From Tanypteryx hageni (Eukaryota; Arthropoda; Insecta; Odonata; Petaluridae): a stretch of 64,000 bases of DNA. Positions 34,701 through 46,930 of this stretch are shown piece after piece. The notes under the pieces were generated by a model that saw only the letters and a program-made list of their open reading frames with translations, ran no database searches and was not told the origin of the DNA. The stretch covers positions 124,649,307 to 124,713,306 of the forward strand of contig CM054114.1 in NCBI GenBank assembly GCA_028673005.1. The letters are read 5' to 3'. How positions within the stretch are numbered: position 1 is the stretch's first letter; each line of letters opens with the position of its first letter. Both the position numbers and the translations under genes were made by a program.

Positions 34701-35755
34701 CGAAATGAATATAATTTATATCGTTATTATTGTGCGTCGATGATTTTTAACGTCGATTAGTGTTTCGTAATTTTCCAAGCCTTTGGAAAACTCAACGCAA
34801 CTTAAAAATACAATTTAAAATAATATCAACAACTTGTGCGTTGCAATGTAAACAAAAGAATAACAAATTCGTGTACAGCATTTGAAAAACGGAATTACGA
34901 CGAATGTTTGAATTATAAAAAAAATAGCCAATTCGTTAAATTAGATGAAAAATCTAATATAACAGCATTTTTTTAAAATTCCTTTGTAAATACGTGAATC
35001 ATTTCTTTTGCAACAACTTACGTTAATGACTAAAAGGATAACGCTCTTGTAAACAAAAACACTCATTACGGCTTGAATTTTATCTGCGCAACTTAAAAAA
35101 ATAGCATTCTGTGCAACCTATTAGTTGGTTCAGGTGAAGTCGTAATGCCGTCCCACATCTAGTTCCAATTATGTGTAGATAATCAATCCCCTTGGCCATA
35201 GCATCGATACGTAAAAAGGCGTTCGTTATAAGGGATATTTTTTTTTTTATTTTAATGTTTATAATTATATTGTCGTATTTTCTGACATAACGCGCGCGTT
35301 ATCTATAAAAAAATAGTCGAAATCTAGAAAAAAGGGCTGCGCTCGGTAAACAGGAAAACAAGCAAATACTTAAAAAGTTACTTTTTAAGAACAATTTTTA
35401 TTTACGCTTATTATTATGATTCTTATGTCCTTCTGACGACAAATTCACGATATTTTCCCTCAATTTGTTTAACAGCTTCATTGCACGTAATTCGACGAAA
35501 TGGCATCACGACGAAGATATGAAAAGAATTCTCCCTCTCTCTCTCTCGTACTAGTTGTAAGAGCATTCAAAGCACGCTTTCACCCATAAGGATTGAAATA
35601 ACAATAGGATTTCGAGGTTTAACAATGTAATTGGTTGGCAAGGCAACATCCCAATTAAATGCCAAGATTTCCCCAAATTTTGTGAATTAAACGTTTAACA
35701 TAAGAATGTTCGAACTATAGGCGGGAAAAGATGAACAGAATAAGAAACTTCATGG
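31700..35755. other. Intronic DNA, no gene recognised
   Basis: An ATGT repeat at about 32508-32525. Frames at 32010-32252 and 32364-32558 lack homology. A GC-richer patch at 32570-32960 has no recognised content. Otherwise AT-rich. Confidence 0.4.
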
Positions 35756-35756
35756 T

Positions 35757-35922
35757 TTTTTCTTTAAAATGCGCTAGATCCGAAGATCATAGGTTAATTA
35801 TTTCTAATTTAGATCTCAATAATAATAAAAGCCTGCAAGTCAAAAAGTCTATTTTTACGTGTTATCATATGGGAAATGGAAATGCCTACCTTGGAATCGA
35901 ACCTAGGACTTTTTTAGAAATT
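35757..35922 (-). repeat. SINE-like repeat family S1, copy 2
   Basis: Same block order as 19.2 kb, including TTTTTACGTGTTAT, with a B-box-like GGTTCGATTCC on the minus strand (35893-35903). A 156-codon plus frame through it (35731-36201) is repeat-derived. Confidence 0.6.
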
Positions 35923-36875
35923 TCTTTTCGTCATCATCTTACAATATGTGAATCGATCTTTCTTGCCAAATATCAAAAGTGTATCTCGTTCCATTATCGA
36001 GTTATACGTATTTTTATAGTGTGTCAGAGGGAGCCACTAAGGGACAGAAGTTGCCTATTGTTATTGTTAGATGAGCTAGGTTTCTATGGTTTGTTTGTTT
36101 TCGTTGCTACAACAACAGGGTTAGACAGACAAAAATACAAGTTGGCCATTTATTATTGTTGTTTTATGTTTATAATCGTCGTCGTATTGCCTGTTAACTG
36201 ATGCATTTTCGTGCCGGAAATGCGAGCGGAAATATATAGTAGCCTATATCTCGAAACTCGGCGATACGGAATGAAGGTGAAGGACATTGTCCCTCTCTCT
36301 ACCCATTGGACCGTTAAAAAAATCGGCAAAAAAGGAGCGGTCTTTTCCTCGCTCTGATTGGCCGATTCACGCCTCATTTGAAAAAAAAAACATCTATTCT
36401 ACTTCGAAGGTTACTCGCCCACAGTGGGATAATATCTGGGACGCTCGCCGCTTCTTTTTCCCGTCCATTTCATCCCTTTTCATTGTTGCGACACAGGTGT
36501 GGTGAAAGGTGGAGGGGGAGAGTTTCTTTTTGGAACCCTCTGGGACGGAATGAAGAAATTGGTCATCCATCTTCTTCTACCTAACCAAAAGCATTCGCGC
36601 GAAAGTTTTTTATTTTCATTTTCAAAAACTTGTATTTCGCTCTTTTTTGTTTTTTCCCTTTTTTAAATTTTTCCCTGAGCACTTGTTCCGAAGTAGGTTA
36701 CGTTTCCCACGAGGGAAGGAATGCTCGCTTTTTGGAAGCATTAATAAAAGAAAGAAATGTTGTATTCCGTTCAATATCGTCAGCATAGGCAGTCTGTCCG
36801 TAGACAGGAGAATTCTTCATTTCTTGATAGTTCTCTTTTCAAGTCGTCGATCAGCTAAAAACATTTCCTACCTCT
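35923..36875. other. Intronic DNA, no gene recognised
   Basis: Several T-rich frames without homology (36153-36901). Confidence 0.4.
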
Positions 36876-36879
36876 TTCT

Positions 36880-37560
36880 CCTTTGCAGTTTTTTCTTCTA
36901 ACACGTCTTTAATCATTCTTTCTCTTCTCAGGTAATGTCAAATCCAGTTAGCCTTCCTCTTTCTGTATAGTTTTTATGATCATTCGCCTCTCTCCTGTTC
37001 TTCTTTAGTACATACGTCGTTTTTCATCCTAATCTGTCCTTTTTATCATCATCATCATCATTCTTCTCCATGCCCACATTTCGGAGCTTTCCAAGTATTT
37101 TGTATCATTTTCCTTAGCGTTCATGTTTCTTCCCCTTACAAGGCCATACTCCACACAGCATTTTATCAACTTTTTGCTCCTTTATATTCTCCGTTAGTAG
37201 GAATTTCTTTTTTTTTTAAACGGCTTATGCATTCGCTATTCTAGCCCTTATTCCATCGGTACATTTTGCTTCCGAATCATTTATATTCTGAAACTTGTGA
37301 TGTATTTCCAACAATACTTATGTTATAGTTTTCTTTTCCCGATATTCGAATGACCTTGGATTTTTCTGTATTTACATCCGTTCCGTATGTTCTACATTTT
37401 ATTGTCGGTCTATTTATCATTTTTTGGATTTCATTTTCCTTTATTGCTAGACGTGCTTGATCATCCGCTTATTTTACCGTTCTTATAATCCTTTTTCCAA
37501 TCTTGAAATCCCCTATGCCGTCTAGTGCTTCTTGCATTAGCCTTTCTCAGTATAATATAA
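36880..37560 (-). pseudogene. LINE reverse transcriptase relic with ADD box, copy 2
   Basis: Minus-strand translation gives, in order, DGIGDFKIGKRIIRTVK, a stop where the Y of YADD should be, ADDQARLAIKENEIQKMI, YGTDVNTEKSKVIRISGK, ISIVGNTSQVSEYK, then after frame changes LESSEMWAWRRM and RKRKANWI.HYLRRERM. These correspond to RT palm, thumb and the C-terminal region of LINE ORF2. Stops and frameshifts show it is dead. It belongs to the same broad LINE type as 656-1190 and 8090-8870. Confidence 0.85.
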
Positions 37561-37859
37561 TGAATAGCCGTTTAATATGTACCTACGTTGTAAAAAGCCT
37601 GGGGGTAAAGACCTTTGTGTACGCCATCTTAATATTAAGCTCGCGTGGATGCATAATGGCGGCCAAACAATGCGTTCCAATATTCGTTGAAATCATTCCC
37701 GAAATTCAGATTTTTCGTCAACTTTTTCGATACGAGATCGGAAACGGGAAATCTCAGGTGAGCATAGCGTGAAGTACATAGGCATAATATTATTTTCCGA
37801 GAAATTGTCCGTTTAAAACGTTCCATATCCGCCGGCAAAATGTGCTAGGAAAAGATTTT

Positions 37860-38350
37860 TAGGCGTTCTTTACGAGCGAAGCGGTAGTAGCGGAACGCAC
37901 GTCGCCTCCGTCCGTCCGCCCGCATGTTTAATCTCCGAGAATAATAGGCGGATTTTAATTATGTGTCAGTTATCCTTATTAAAATTTATCTACAAATTCT
38001 GATTTTCGCCTGCATCAGTCAATTGGAACTTCCAATATACATAAGAGCTTAAATGAACGCAAACTCCTATCTGGTTCAATGGCTTCTCTCTCCCTAGCTC
38101 TTGTATGATCTGTAAAGGTATAGAGTAAAAAATTCATTTGGATAGATGACAACATTTACCACAAGAAAGTCTGCGGGACCACATAATTATGACTTATAGT
38201 TTCGGAGATAAAAATTCGAGGAAATCCCAAGCCTAACATCGCATATTTGTTTACATCGATCGACACGGCGGTTCTATCGGCAAACAACAATTAAAAATCC
38301 AAATTTCCTCTCCGAAACTCTTATATGGTCTGCGAGGTATCATCATTATA
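37860..38350 (-). repeat. Dispersed repeat family R3, copy 2
   Basis: Reverse-complement match of 21470-21800 and 22185-22315; see CGTCCGTCCG at 37908-37920, CCGAGAATAATAGGCGG and TATAGTTTCGGAGATAAAAA. The internal part of copy 1 is missing or shortened here. Confidence 0.65.
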
Positions 38351-39895
38351 AATAGCCGCTTCTTACATACAATAGGTATACGATATATCATGTAAAACCT
38401 AAGGTACTTCTAGAAGTACTACAGAGTTTATATTTGGCATGAAGGTAGGTCATTGGGTACAACCTAGGGGAAAAAATCCGAAATTCCAGAAAACGTTATA
38501 TTTAAGGGGTATGTTGGTTCCCAATGTCCAGTTTTAAACGCCCATAAGAAAAGCATTGCAAACGGCGCAGGGCTTTATAAAATTGTTTTTTAAATTTAGT
38601 TATAATTAAGATACGAAGTCGGGACATAAACCATTCTCTGGATGAAAGATTTAAGTTTATTTTTCTTGAAGACAAAATTCAAATTTCTGCAGAATTTTCG
38701 TAAAAATTTGGTTTTAATCATAAAATTAGGAAAAGTTGTTCGTTTTTCAACAATGAAAAATATTAACTAAATACCATAGCAACGATTCCAATTCATTTCA
38801 ATGGTAAATGGTTTTCCACACTCAAAGAGCATTGATTTAGAGCTTTTAGTGGGAATTGATGGGCTATCTCTATATTATAACTGCACTAATGTGTGTTACA
38901 GAAACTATTTCTTACTTTCGTATGAGCTAGAATGCTGAAAAAATTCAGACTGATTATTCATGACTTACAAACAGAGGGAAAATTGCGAAAACGGGAAATT
39001 TTTAGTTCAAGAGCCCAAAAAAAAACATTTTTATTCGAGAAAATCCCATAAGATTATCATTGGATGAGTGTTGCCATAATGTCCGCTTTGAAAATTCGTC
39101 ATTTATTCTTACGACATTTCGACCAGTTAGAAACATTTTCTTTATTTTTTCTATTAGTTGATAGCTCGTGATCGGTTAATTTTTGTTCCTCAGCGGTTGG
39201 GTTGGCGCCAATGTTCCCTCTAAGCTGCGCGCGTGTGCACTAATATTTGTAGATTTATAGATAGTAGGTAGGTAGCTTATATAGCAGACTAGTCGTAAAA
39301 ATCTCGGTATATACCGTCTCTGCACCATCCCCACTCCATCCTAATCCGTAATTTTAATGATCCCAGATGCATTTATTTACCTTTGTTGACTCGTGGAAAA
39401 AATGGCGCCGCAAGAAAAAAATCCGCGCAATTACCTATCTGAAAATTCCGAAAAAAGTTGCACGTAACAAATTTCTCCCGCGCACACGTCATGAAAAATT
39501 AGATGGAACATTGGTTGGCGCTTGCGCCATTTAACGATGTAAGAAAGAGTGAAGAAGGGGAGAGAAGAGGGGGGAGAAGAAAGGGAGATGCACAGATGTC
39601 TTTATTAAGGACGAAATTGACACCCATTAGTGTGAGTTGATTCCTGCTGCTCCTTTTTAAAGACAGAGGAGAGGGTAGACGATAAAAGCTTTGCACGTTG
39701 TAAACGCTAATCACCCGCTCTCTCCCTCCATCCATCCGTCAATCCACCCTTCTGGAATCCAATCGTCCGTTGTTTGTTGTGCGGACAAGTGCCTCGATAA
39801 TGGGATCCAAGGACGTCCGGAGGTCTCGTTCGAAATCGGTGACTCAGTTATCGTGAGGAGTCGTCATGCTCATCTGCCTGGCAGCGCAAGTGGTA
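38351..39895. other. Intronic DNA, no gene recognised
   Basis: A GC-balanced patch at 39690-39895 gives a frame running into the polypyrimidine tract, with no recognised domain. Confidence 0.4.
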
Positions 39896-40760
39896 TCTCT
39901 CGATCTCTATCTCCCCCTTCCCTCTCCTCCCTTATCTCTCTCACTCCCTTTCTCACCATTTCACTCCCTCTCATTCCCTTTGTACCCCTCTCTTTCCCTC
40001 TCACTTTCCCTATCACTTTCCCTATCTTTTCCTCTCAATTTTCTTCCTTTATCTCCCTCATTCTCTCCCTTTTTTATCCGTCTCTCCATCTCCCTCCGGC
40101 TCTCCCCCTTTATCTCTCCCTCTTTATCTCACCCTCTTTATATCTCTCCGTTTCTATCTCTCCGTTTCTATCTCTCCGTTTCTATCTCTCCGTTTCTATC
40201 TCTCCCTTTATATCTCTCCTTATATATTTCTCCCTTTATATCTCTCTCATTATCACCCGCCTTCATCTCTCACTATCTCTCACTATCTCTCTCTCTCTCT
40301 CTCTCTCTCTACCTCTCACTCCTTTTCTCTCCCTCTCCTTTTCTCTCACTCATTCCGTCTCACGTTCTCTATCTATACCTATTTATCTCTCTCTCTCTTT
40401 TCCCTTTATCTCTCCCTTTATATCTGTCTCTTTATATCTGTCTCTTTATATCTGTCTCTTTATATCTCTCTCTTTATCACCCCCCTTCATCTCTAACTCC
40501 CTTTCCCTCTCTCTCTCTCCCTAGTTCTCTTTCCCTTTATCACTCTCCTTTCACTCCCCCTTTCTCTCCATTTCTTCCTCTCCCTTTCACATTCGCTCTC
40601 CCTACATATCTCTCTCCATCTCCTTATTTCTCTCTATCCATTTCTTTATTTCTTTCCATCTCTCCTTATTTCTCTCTCTCCATCTCACCTTATTTCTCTC
40701 TCTCTCCTCATTCTCGTCTCCATTTCTTTCCCATCTACCCCTCGCCTCTGTTCTCAGGCG
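39896..40760. repeat. Polypyrimidine tract, about 0.86 kb
   Basis: Almost pure C/T on the plus strand with TCTCTC and TATATCTCTC sub-repeats (for example CTCCGTTTCTAT repeated near 40150-40205). Frames of 277 and 374 codons rich in S, L, P and F come only from composition. Confidence 0.95.
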
Positions 40761-43090
40761 GCTGGTGTTTCCCGGGAAAAAAAGTTTGGGGATTCGCGGA
40801 AGTCGTTTTTCCTTTAAATTCAAGAAGACGGATGAGAAGGCTCATTTCTGAACAAGAAGTCCAAACCAGGACTAAAGCAGGCTGGTTTCCCAAAGTTGAC
40901 GTCTCGAATGGATTACTTATTTTGACAGGAAATGTTTCAGTATGTGTTAGTCATTCAAATGAATTCTCATACCACAAATACCACTTGTAATTCATAGTTT
41001 ACCAATGATAGGCAAAAATTGGGAAACAAATTAATAAGGCATTATCAGGTTTAAAATACTAAAGGCAATGTCAAAATCTCTTTCTTATATATTTTACATG
41101 TATTCTTTTAAATAAACGAATTTAATAAATATTATTGTCTATACACTAATATGTATGGATCAACTGTCCATTGCTGAAGGGTAGTCGAGAGGTAAACGAA
41201 AATAACCCTTTGTTCACTCGTCTATGCTCAAGTCGAGTACGGTAGTAATCGTCTCCATGACAGCAATCCGATAAAATGCGATTTAAAACGCAAAAACGCT
41301 ATGTTTTAGTAGAAATTCAAGAAAATACGATCAATTATCAAAATTCGGTTATAAGAATTAGAATCGACATACTTTTCCCCTTTTAAAAATACAAACATCC
41401 CTCCGATATCACAATTTTAAGATGTTTTAATGTATTAAGGAAAACATCTCGGCACGATGGATTTGAGACTCCCTATGTAAAACAAATAGGGAAAACGTTC
41501 CTGGAATCGAACCCTGGACTTCAATCTTCGCCAAATAAAATTAGCCCGCAGGTGGGCCCTAGCAGCACGGGCCTCATACCAAGTTTCATGAAAATCGGTC
41601 CATTGGTGCAAACGTTGTTAGATACACACAGACAGGGCCATTTCATAAGGCTATGTTTCCTTTGGGAACCAGCCTAAAAAAAGGATTTTTTGCGATGCCT
41701 GCAATCATGATGACTTACTTTTATTATTGGAATGAATGATGATTATGTTTTGCTGCGGATTTCATGCTTCGGTTGTTCAGAAACGCTTTGTTAGGAAATT
41801 TAATCTTGCATTCTTCAAATTTGGTTGCGGAATGCAATCTTCCACGATTATATTCCGTTCTAAAAGCGAATCGCGTGTTGATTTAACGAAATGACGACTA
41901 AATATTTATACATTCTTCCCGTTACCAATGATCTTCGATCGAAAAAAAGTTAATTGTAGCAGCGAGTTTTGATTCGGTAGAATAAAGATAAAATGGACAT
42001 TTTATGCCCCATAGCTTTTTCGTCGCTGGATTCCTTTTTTCTTGAAAATACTAACTTATCCGATTTTTAAATTAACTATGCATCATGAATAGCGTCATGT
42101 TAACCTAGGCCTCGGCAGCTAATTTACGATAAAAACGTTTCCATGGTTACGGCTGGGTTCGATCCTAGCTACCGCTGTACCGCAGAAGCGGCGACCAAGG
42201 AAAAAAATCCGCGGAAACTCGAAATGTTCATGTTTGACGCGGCTCAGCCTTTCATTTGTTTCCCTCCCTGAAATGTTTGCGTTTCAAAAAACTTACCCGT
42301 ACGCGCGCGTGTGTGTGTGAGCGCTCGTATTTGTATTCGACTCGTCATCGCGTGTCGCTCTGGAGACCGTTCGCGTCACAACCGGAAGTTTTCCTCACCG
42401 TGTGTGTACACAGGGTGTTGAATGTACAGTCACTTGCGGCGATGATTTTCTGATTGGCGTATACCATTATCTCGCTATAAAATATCCTATCTTCGAGTTC
42501 GAATGAAAACGTTGTAATACTCATTTCCAGGGATAAATATCGTGAAAGAAAAATGAGCAATTTTGTTTTTTTTTAGTATTTTTTATTAAGGCAGGCGTTT
42601 GCGAGAGACGTTTTTCAAGCTCTGTCGTCATTCTTATCAAGTGTATGGTTTAAGATTTTTTTCGATTTCATTTACATTATTAGCACCCTTCTCGACAAAA
42701 ATTACGCTCGCTTCGTGAAAGATGTCTGTCAACTTTCTTTTTTAATTAAAGAAAGTCGTGTCGTTGATCTCGATTATATGTCGAAAAACAATTGCAATAT
42801 GATGAAATTGAACTTAATCAAGGTGATTGAAGGAGCTCGGAAAAGCGTTGGAAAATAAATATCACGCCCCATTTCCTGTGTATAAGAGTTTACGCATCAT
42901 ATTTCTCGAAATCGATAGGCATTTTTTGCCTTTATTTGTGCATCGGCGGTGTTGCGCTTGCCGCGCGCATGATCGATTGCATTGTCGATTAAATCACGTC
43001 TAACAATAAGAAAAACCGAAGACTCTGAAAGTAAAATCGCGCCTTCATAATTTGAACGTTAAAAGAGAGACAAGCACAAAAGAGTCATCG
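40761..43090. other. Intronic DNA, no gene recognised
   Basis: A possible SINE-like piece at about 41400-41660 (GGAATCGAACCCTGGACTTC, then an AAAATCGGTCCATTGGT-type block). A GTGTGTG patch at 42305. No gene. Confidence 0.4.
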
Positions 43091-43093
43091 ATA

Positions 43094-43214
43094 CTTCGAG
43101 TTATCGATGTTTCTAGTTATCGATATTTCTAGTTATCGATATTTCTAGTTATCGATATTTTTAGTTATCGATATTTCTAGTTATTGATATTTCTAGTCAT
43201 ACATATTTCCAGTC
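43094..43214 (+). repeat. 16-bp tandem repeat with four TATCGATA sites
   Basis: About seven units of AGTTATCGATATTTCT. TATCGATA occurs at 43118-43125, 43134-43141, 43150-43157 and 43166-43173, exactly 16 bases apart. TATCGATA is the Drosophila DREF/BEAF-type core motif. Whether it is bound here is unknown. Confidence 0.9.
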
Positions 43215-43224
43215 GTGGAGCTTC

Positions 43225-44029
43225 ATTTAACCCAGTGGTTTCCAAACTGTGGGGCGTGCCCCCCTTGGGGTGCGCGATGGGTAGATCTGGGGGGGGGGGG
43301 TGCGCAAAGGACTTCTCATATATTTACTGACCGTTTAACCAATATTAAGCGGCAGCCAAACTCGAGCCCTCAATTGGCTAGGACGTATCGTTTGCGTCCA
43401 TGCTTTTCCTTAAGTTGGCATTAGTAATGGTAATTGTGTGTCCAGTAGGAGCACCGGTCTGGTCTGGAGTGCCCAAGACCACCCTTTCCAGGCTGCAAGT
43501 GGTGCAAAACAGCGCACTCCGGCTGATACTCGGTCGTTGCCGATACGACAGCGTCAGCCGGATGCACTTAGACGGAAACGTGGAATCCCTGGACGTCCTC
43601 CTACCGAGGATGTCCAAGGAATTCTACTGCAAGGCAGCAGCATCGAGGCACAAAGAGGTGCAACTGCTAGGCGAAATCAGGGTTAGGTGGTGGGACCACT
43701 ATAAGCGACCCATCGCCAGCCTTGATTCGCAACAAGAAACCCTCCCTAGCAACAAGCGTCCCCGCTTGTAGGGAGGGGTTGATTCCTCTCTGTACAAGGG
43801 GCTAAGGAAGAGAAAAATGAGAACGGTGTAAATAGACTAGATCCGCATTAGAAGCCCAGCTAGCAATGCGAAGGAACCAACCTCGAGGAAGGTTGGAGAT
43901 CATAGCTCAGTCCAGTAGGTATTGTTTATGAACTGTAATTGAAAATGGTATAGAGGGTGGCGCGAAGCTACTTTTCTTATGTGAGGCGTGGGCGCGTCTT
44001 TGTACTGTTTGGAAACCGCTGATTTTAAC
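43225..44029. mobile_element. hAT element with LINE fragment inside
   Basis: Starts CAGTGGTTTCCAAACTGTGG (43233) and ends TGTTTGGAAACCGCTG (44021), terminal repeats of hAT type. Flanks ATTTAACC and ATTTTAAC(C) are a near-identical target duplication. Between the ends, sequence 43390-43790 is a piece of a Jockey-type LINE, so the original MITE (about 0.4 kb) seems to have received or captured it. A poly-G run lies at 43288-43300. Confidence 0.8.
43400..43771 (+). pseudogene. Jockey-type LINE ORF2 fragment (RT C-terminal region)
   Basis: The 123-codon frame includes CPVGAPVWSGVPKTTLSRLQ and VVQNSALRLILGRCRYDSVS, then MHLDGNVESLDVLL, the conserved stretch after the RT domain in Jockey-clade LINEs (...PVW...LQ..QN.ALR.I...). 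The polymerase active site and the 5' part are absent. It ends at a TAG, followed by ~240 bp that may be LINE 3' sequence. Open across its length, so the insertion is fairly young, but it cannot be functional. Confidence 0.85.
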
Positions 44030-44815
44030 CTGTATCAACGTGAACGCGAAAAGTATCTGCTTCGGCTTATCGAAGATTCGAGTTGTAGACATCGGAGTTG
44101 TCGCGATTCAACCGTATTTTCGGCATTTGAAGTTTTGTGCATCGCTTGAAGTGTTTTTTTTTTGTAGATTCTTGTCCGCTTTTCTTTAACATTTCTTTTT
44201 TTTTGCACCTACTTAGTGGTACAACCCTTTAAAATCTTTTTAAGAATTCCGATGCAGATGCATCAATTATCTCTTTCATTGCGACTTAAGCTAAAACCTA
44301 TACTGTCGATTCAAGCCTAAACACACGAAATACATTTATTACGACTGTAGCCTGCACATTTCAAGAAATAGTAGTCTACGCTACGTTAACTTAACGGAAT
44401 TATCGAGCTCGTCTTATGGATGAAAAAATTCAAGAACAAGCACTTAAAAAAATATTTGTCTCGGGTATTGTTATAAAATCTGATGCGGCCACCACATGAC
44501 TTTTTCCATACCTTGAATTTTTCTAAAAATTCCAAATAGGTTAAAATGATAATAAATATTTTAAGGAACTGGGAGAAAAATTTAAAGACTTTACAAAGAA
44601 CTGAAATAGACATACCGTAGGCTTCTGATATTGGATATAGTCAGGAATCTCCAACAATTAAGAAAATAAAAAGGATCGTTACTAACTATAAGATGTAACT
44701 AAGCTTCAATTGTTAACGATTGTCGCCGGTAGGTGGTGGCAGCTAAAAAAATTAGTTTTAAAAATATTTCTTAACTTAAACAATGCATTATATGGGAAAA
44801 TGTTTCAAACAAAGG
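44030..44815. other. Intronic DNA, no gene recognised
   Basis: AT-rich. A 75-codon minus frame at 44386-44613 has no recognised product. Confidence 0.45.
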
Positions 44816-44819
44816 TTGT

Positions 44820-45225
44820 AGAAAATTAAATTTACTACAACATTTATTCCAATATTTTTTACATTAATCAAATATTAAAGCAAATATTAAAAAAAACGGA
44901 TGTGACAAGAGTAAACACCCACTTCCGTTCGACAGAAAACTAATCTTCTTGTGACTGTTGTAAAAATGTTAAATATAGAATTTCCGGTTGATTTGATAAA
45001 TAGTTTTTGAGTTAGAGCACCCACAAAAAACTCACATACACACATACACAAACACACGCACGCACAGACACACAGACAGGAGACACACAGACAGACACAC
45101 GGACATCATCGAGAAAATGGTCAAAACGTGTTCAGGGGACCTCAAAACGTGTATTCCGTTGAAATCTCGAAATCGATTCTTTTATGAAAACAATACTTTC
45201 CAGTATACTACGTATGGCGAAAGTA
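44820..45225 (-). repeat. Dispersed repeat family R1, copy 2
   Basis: Inverse of 5929-6310. Includes a CA/GA-rich run (about 45022-45105), GTTCAGGGGACCTCAAAACG and the terminal hairpin ACTTTCCAGTATA...GGCGAAAGT (45199-45228). Confidence 0.7.
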
Positions 45226-45877
45226 AAAAATACATTATTTTTTATAACCTTGTTGTGGCTGTTGGAGATACCTAGGGCAAGTGTTTTTTACAGTGTTGCC
45301 TCTTCTTTTTAGCATTTGGGACTAGACTTCTTCCTGGTAGCTAGAAAGTAGGTAGAATAAATTATTACCAATTATATTCATGGCTGCGTAAGGAAACTAA
45401 CCAAAAGGTGTCTCCGTATAATACGAATATTGTTTTTGTTTGCACAGCATATAACTACACTATTTTTAAAGCTATTATTGTCTTTTATACACTAACAAGA
45501 AGATGGGACCTTCGTCTGAACCAGTTTCAACGGGTAATTAAAAACCTTATTTTTAAAGTCTTTCTCCCAACACTACTCCAGTTATCGCCCATAAGAATTG
45601 CATGGGAGGTATCTAGCAGGACACTCCATTTTTTAACTCGTAAAGCAATGTAATTATCTGCTATCGCAGACTTTTTTGGTGTTCTCCACTGTCCGAATAT
45701 TTTTTTTAATCTATACATTAAAATGCATATAATGGGTAAGAGCAAAATGTCGATTTCCTATTGTTGTTTCCAAATCATTATATGATACGGATACGTAAAA
45801 CAGACGTTGTTATTCATGTACGCGCCTTCCAAGTTGACTGTGTACATAATATTAAGAAGGGACGCTTTCTTAGGATC

Positions 45878-46152
45878 GTCTATTACAGGGGTGGCCAAAC
45901 TACCTTACCCTCGGAGCCGCATACGATAATGTTCAAAAGTTCAAGAGCCGCATGAAAAACATTATATGCTTATAAATTTACAATCAGTAAAACAAAACCT
46001 GTATCTGAAGCAATTCAGATATAATGCATGCCCCTTAGGCATCCCCCACGTCTCAAGTCACACTACGTCATTGTGTTCCGTAGTGAAAACGTCGAAACGC
46101 CCCTAAATGGAAATTTAAAAGAGCCGCGGTTTGACCACCCCCTGGTCTATAA
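45878..46152. mobile_element. hAT MITE of the GGTGGCCA family, copy 3
   Basis: Element 45886-46144 (259 bp), CAGGGGTGGCCAAACT at the left, GGTTTGACCACCCCCTG at the right, GAGCCGCA near both ends. Target duplications GTCTATTA (45878-45885) and GTCTATAA (46145-46152), 7 of 8 identical. Confidence 0.9.
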
Positions 46153-46930
46153 GAAATGGAAGCGGACAAAGAGCGTATGACCATTAAATCCAACAAAAAT
46201 TTGCCTGGGATAACATATTTCCAGCTTAAACAAAATGTTTTTTGGGTAGTCGCTAGAAATACTCGATTTTTTTCATCGATTTGCTAGGTTTGTACGAAGT
46301 CGCTAGGGCCTTTTTTTTACTAGTGTGAATATAAAGTAGCTAGATCTAACTAAAAATTCGCTAGATTGGCAATACTGCTAGTTCTCGAATTTACGCTATA
46401 TAAGTTACTGCTGTCATTGCTGTTAATGCTGTCCCACATCTATATCCTCTTTGGTATGCATTCAACGGTGATGATTGCAACATAGCGTGACAGATTCGCA
46501 TGCGAATCAGTACATGTTAAATCAGTATTGAGAAACCGAGAATCGTGAGCAATACTTGTTTTACTTTCTCATGTACGAATTATTAAAAGATAGTAAAGTT
46601 CGAATTCGAGATTTTTATGGCTGATAAATGATCAAGTAGTTATTTTTGCAATTCCGTTCGTCTGTTCGCGACTTCAAGGGACTACTAAACGTTTCCGCAG
46701 AATTTGATGAAATTTGGTTTAATCAGATACTTTGTTTTATGCAAAACCGGCCAATTACTTTCGGGGGCCCGGATACAAGTGAGTTTTTGGGGCCCCCTAT
46801 GTGAAAAAAATCCTGCCATTTTGTACACATCAATGTTTCAGCTTAGAGAGAACATGCACTTATAATTATAAAGTAACTATAATGATAATTAATTTAATAA
46901 AAAAGCAAAAATTTGTTTGAAGATGTAAAT
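46153..46930. other. Intronic DNA, no gene recognised
   Basis: A GGGGCCC-containing patch at 46763-46802 and another at 47160-47235 look like two halves of a dispersed repeat interrupted by the palindromic insertion that follows. Confidence 0.45.

Noticed and set aside
39691..40990. Open frames of 277 and 374 codons
   Set aside because: Same artefact over the 0.86-kb polypyrimidine tract.
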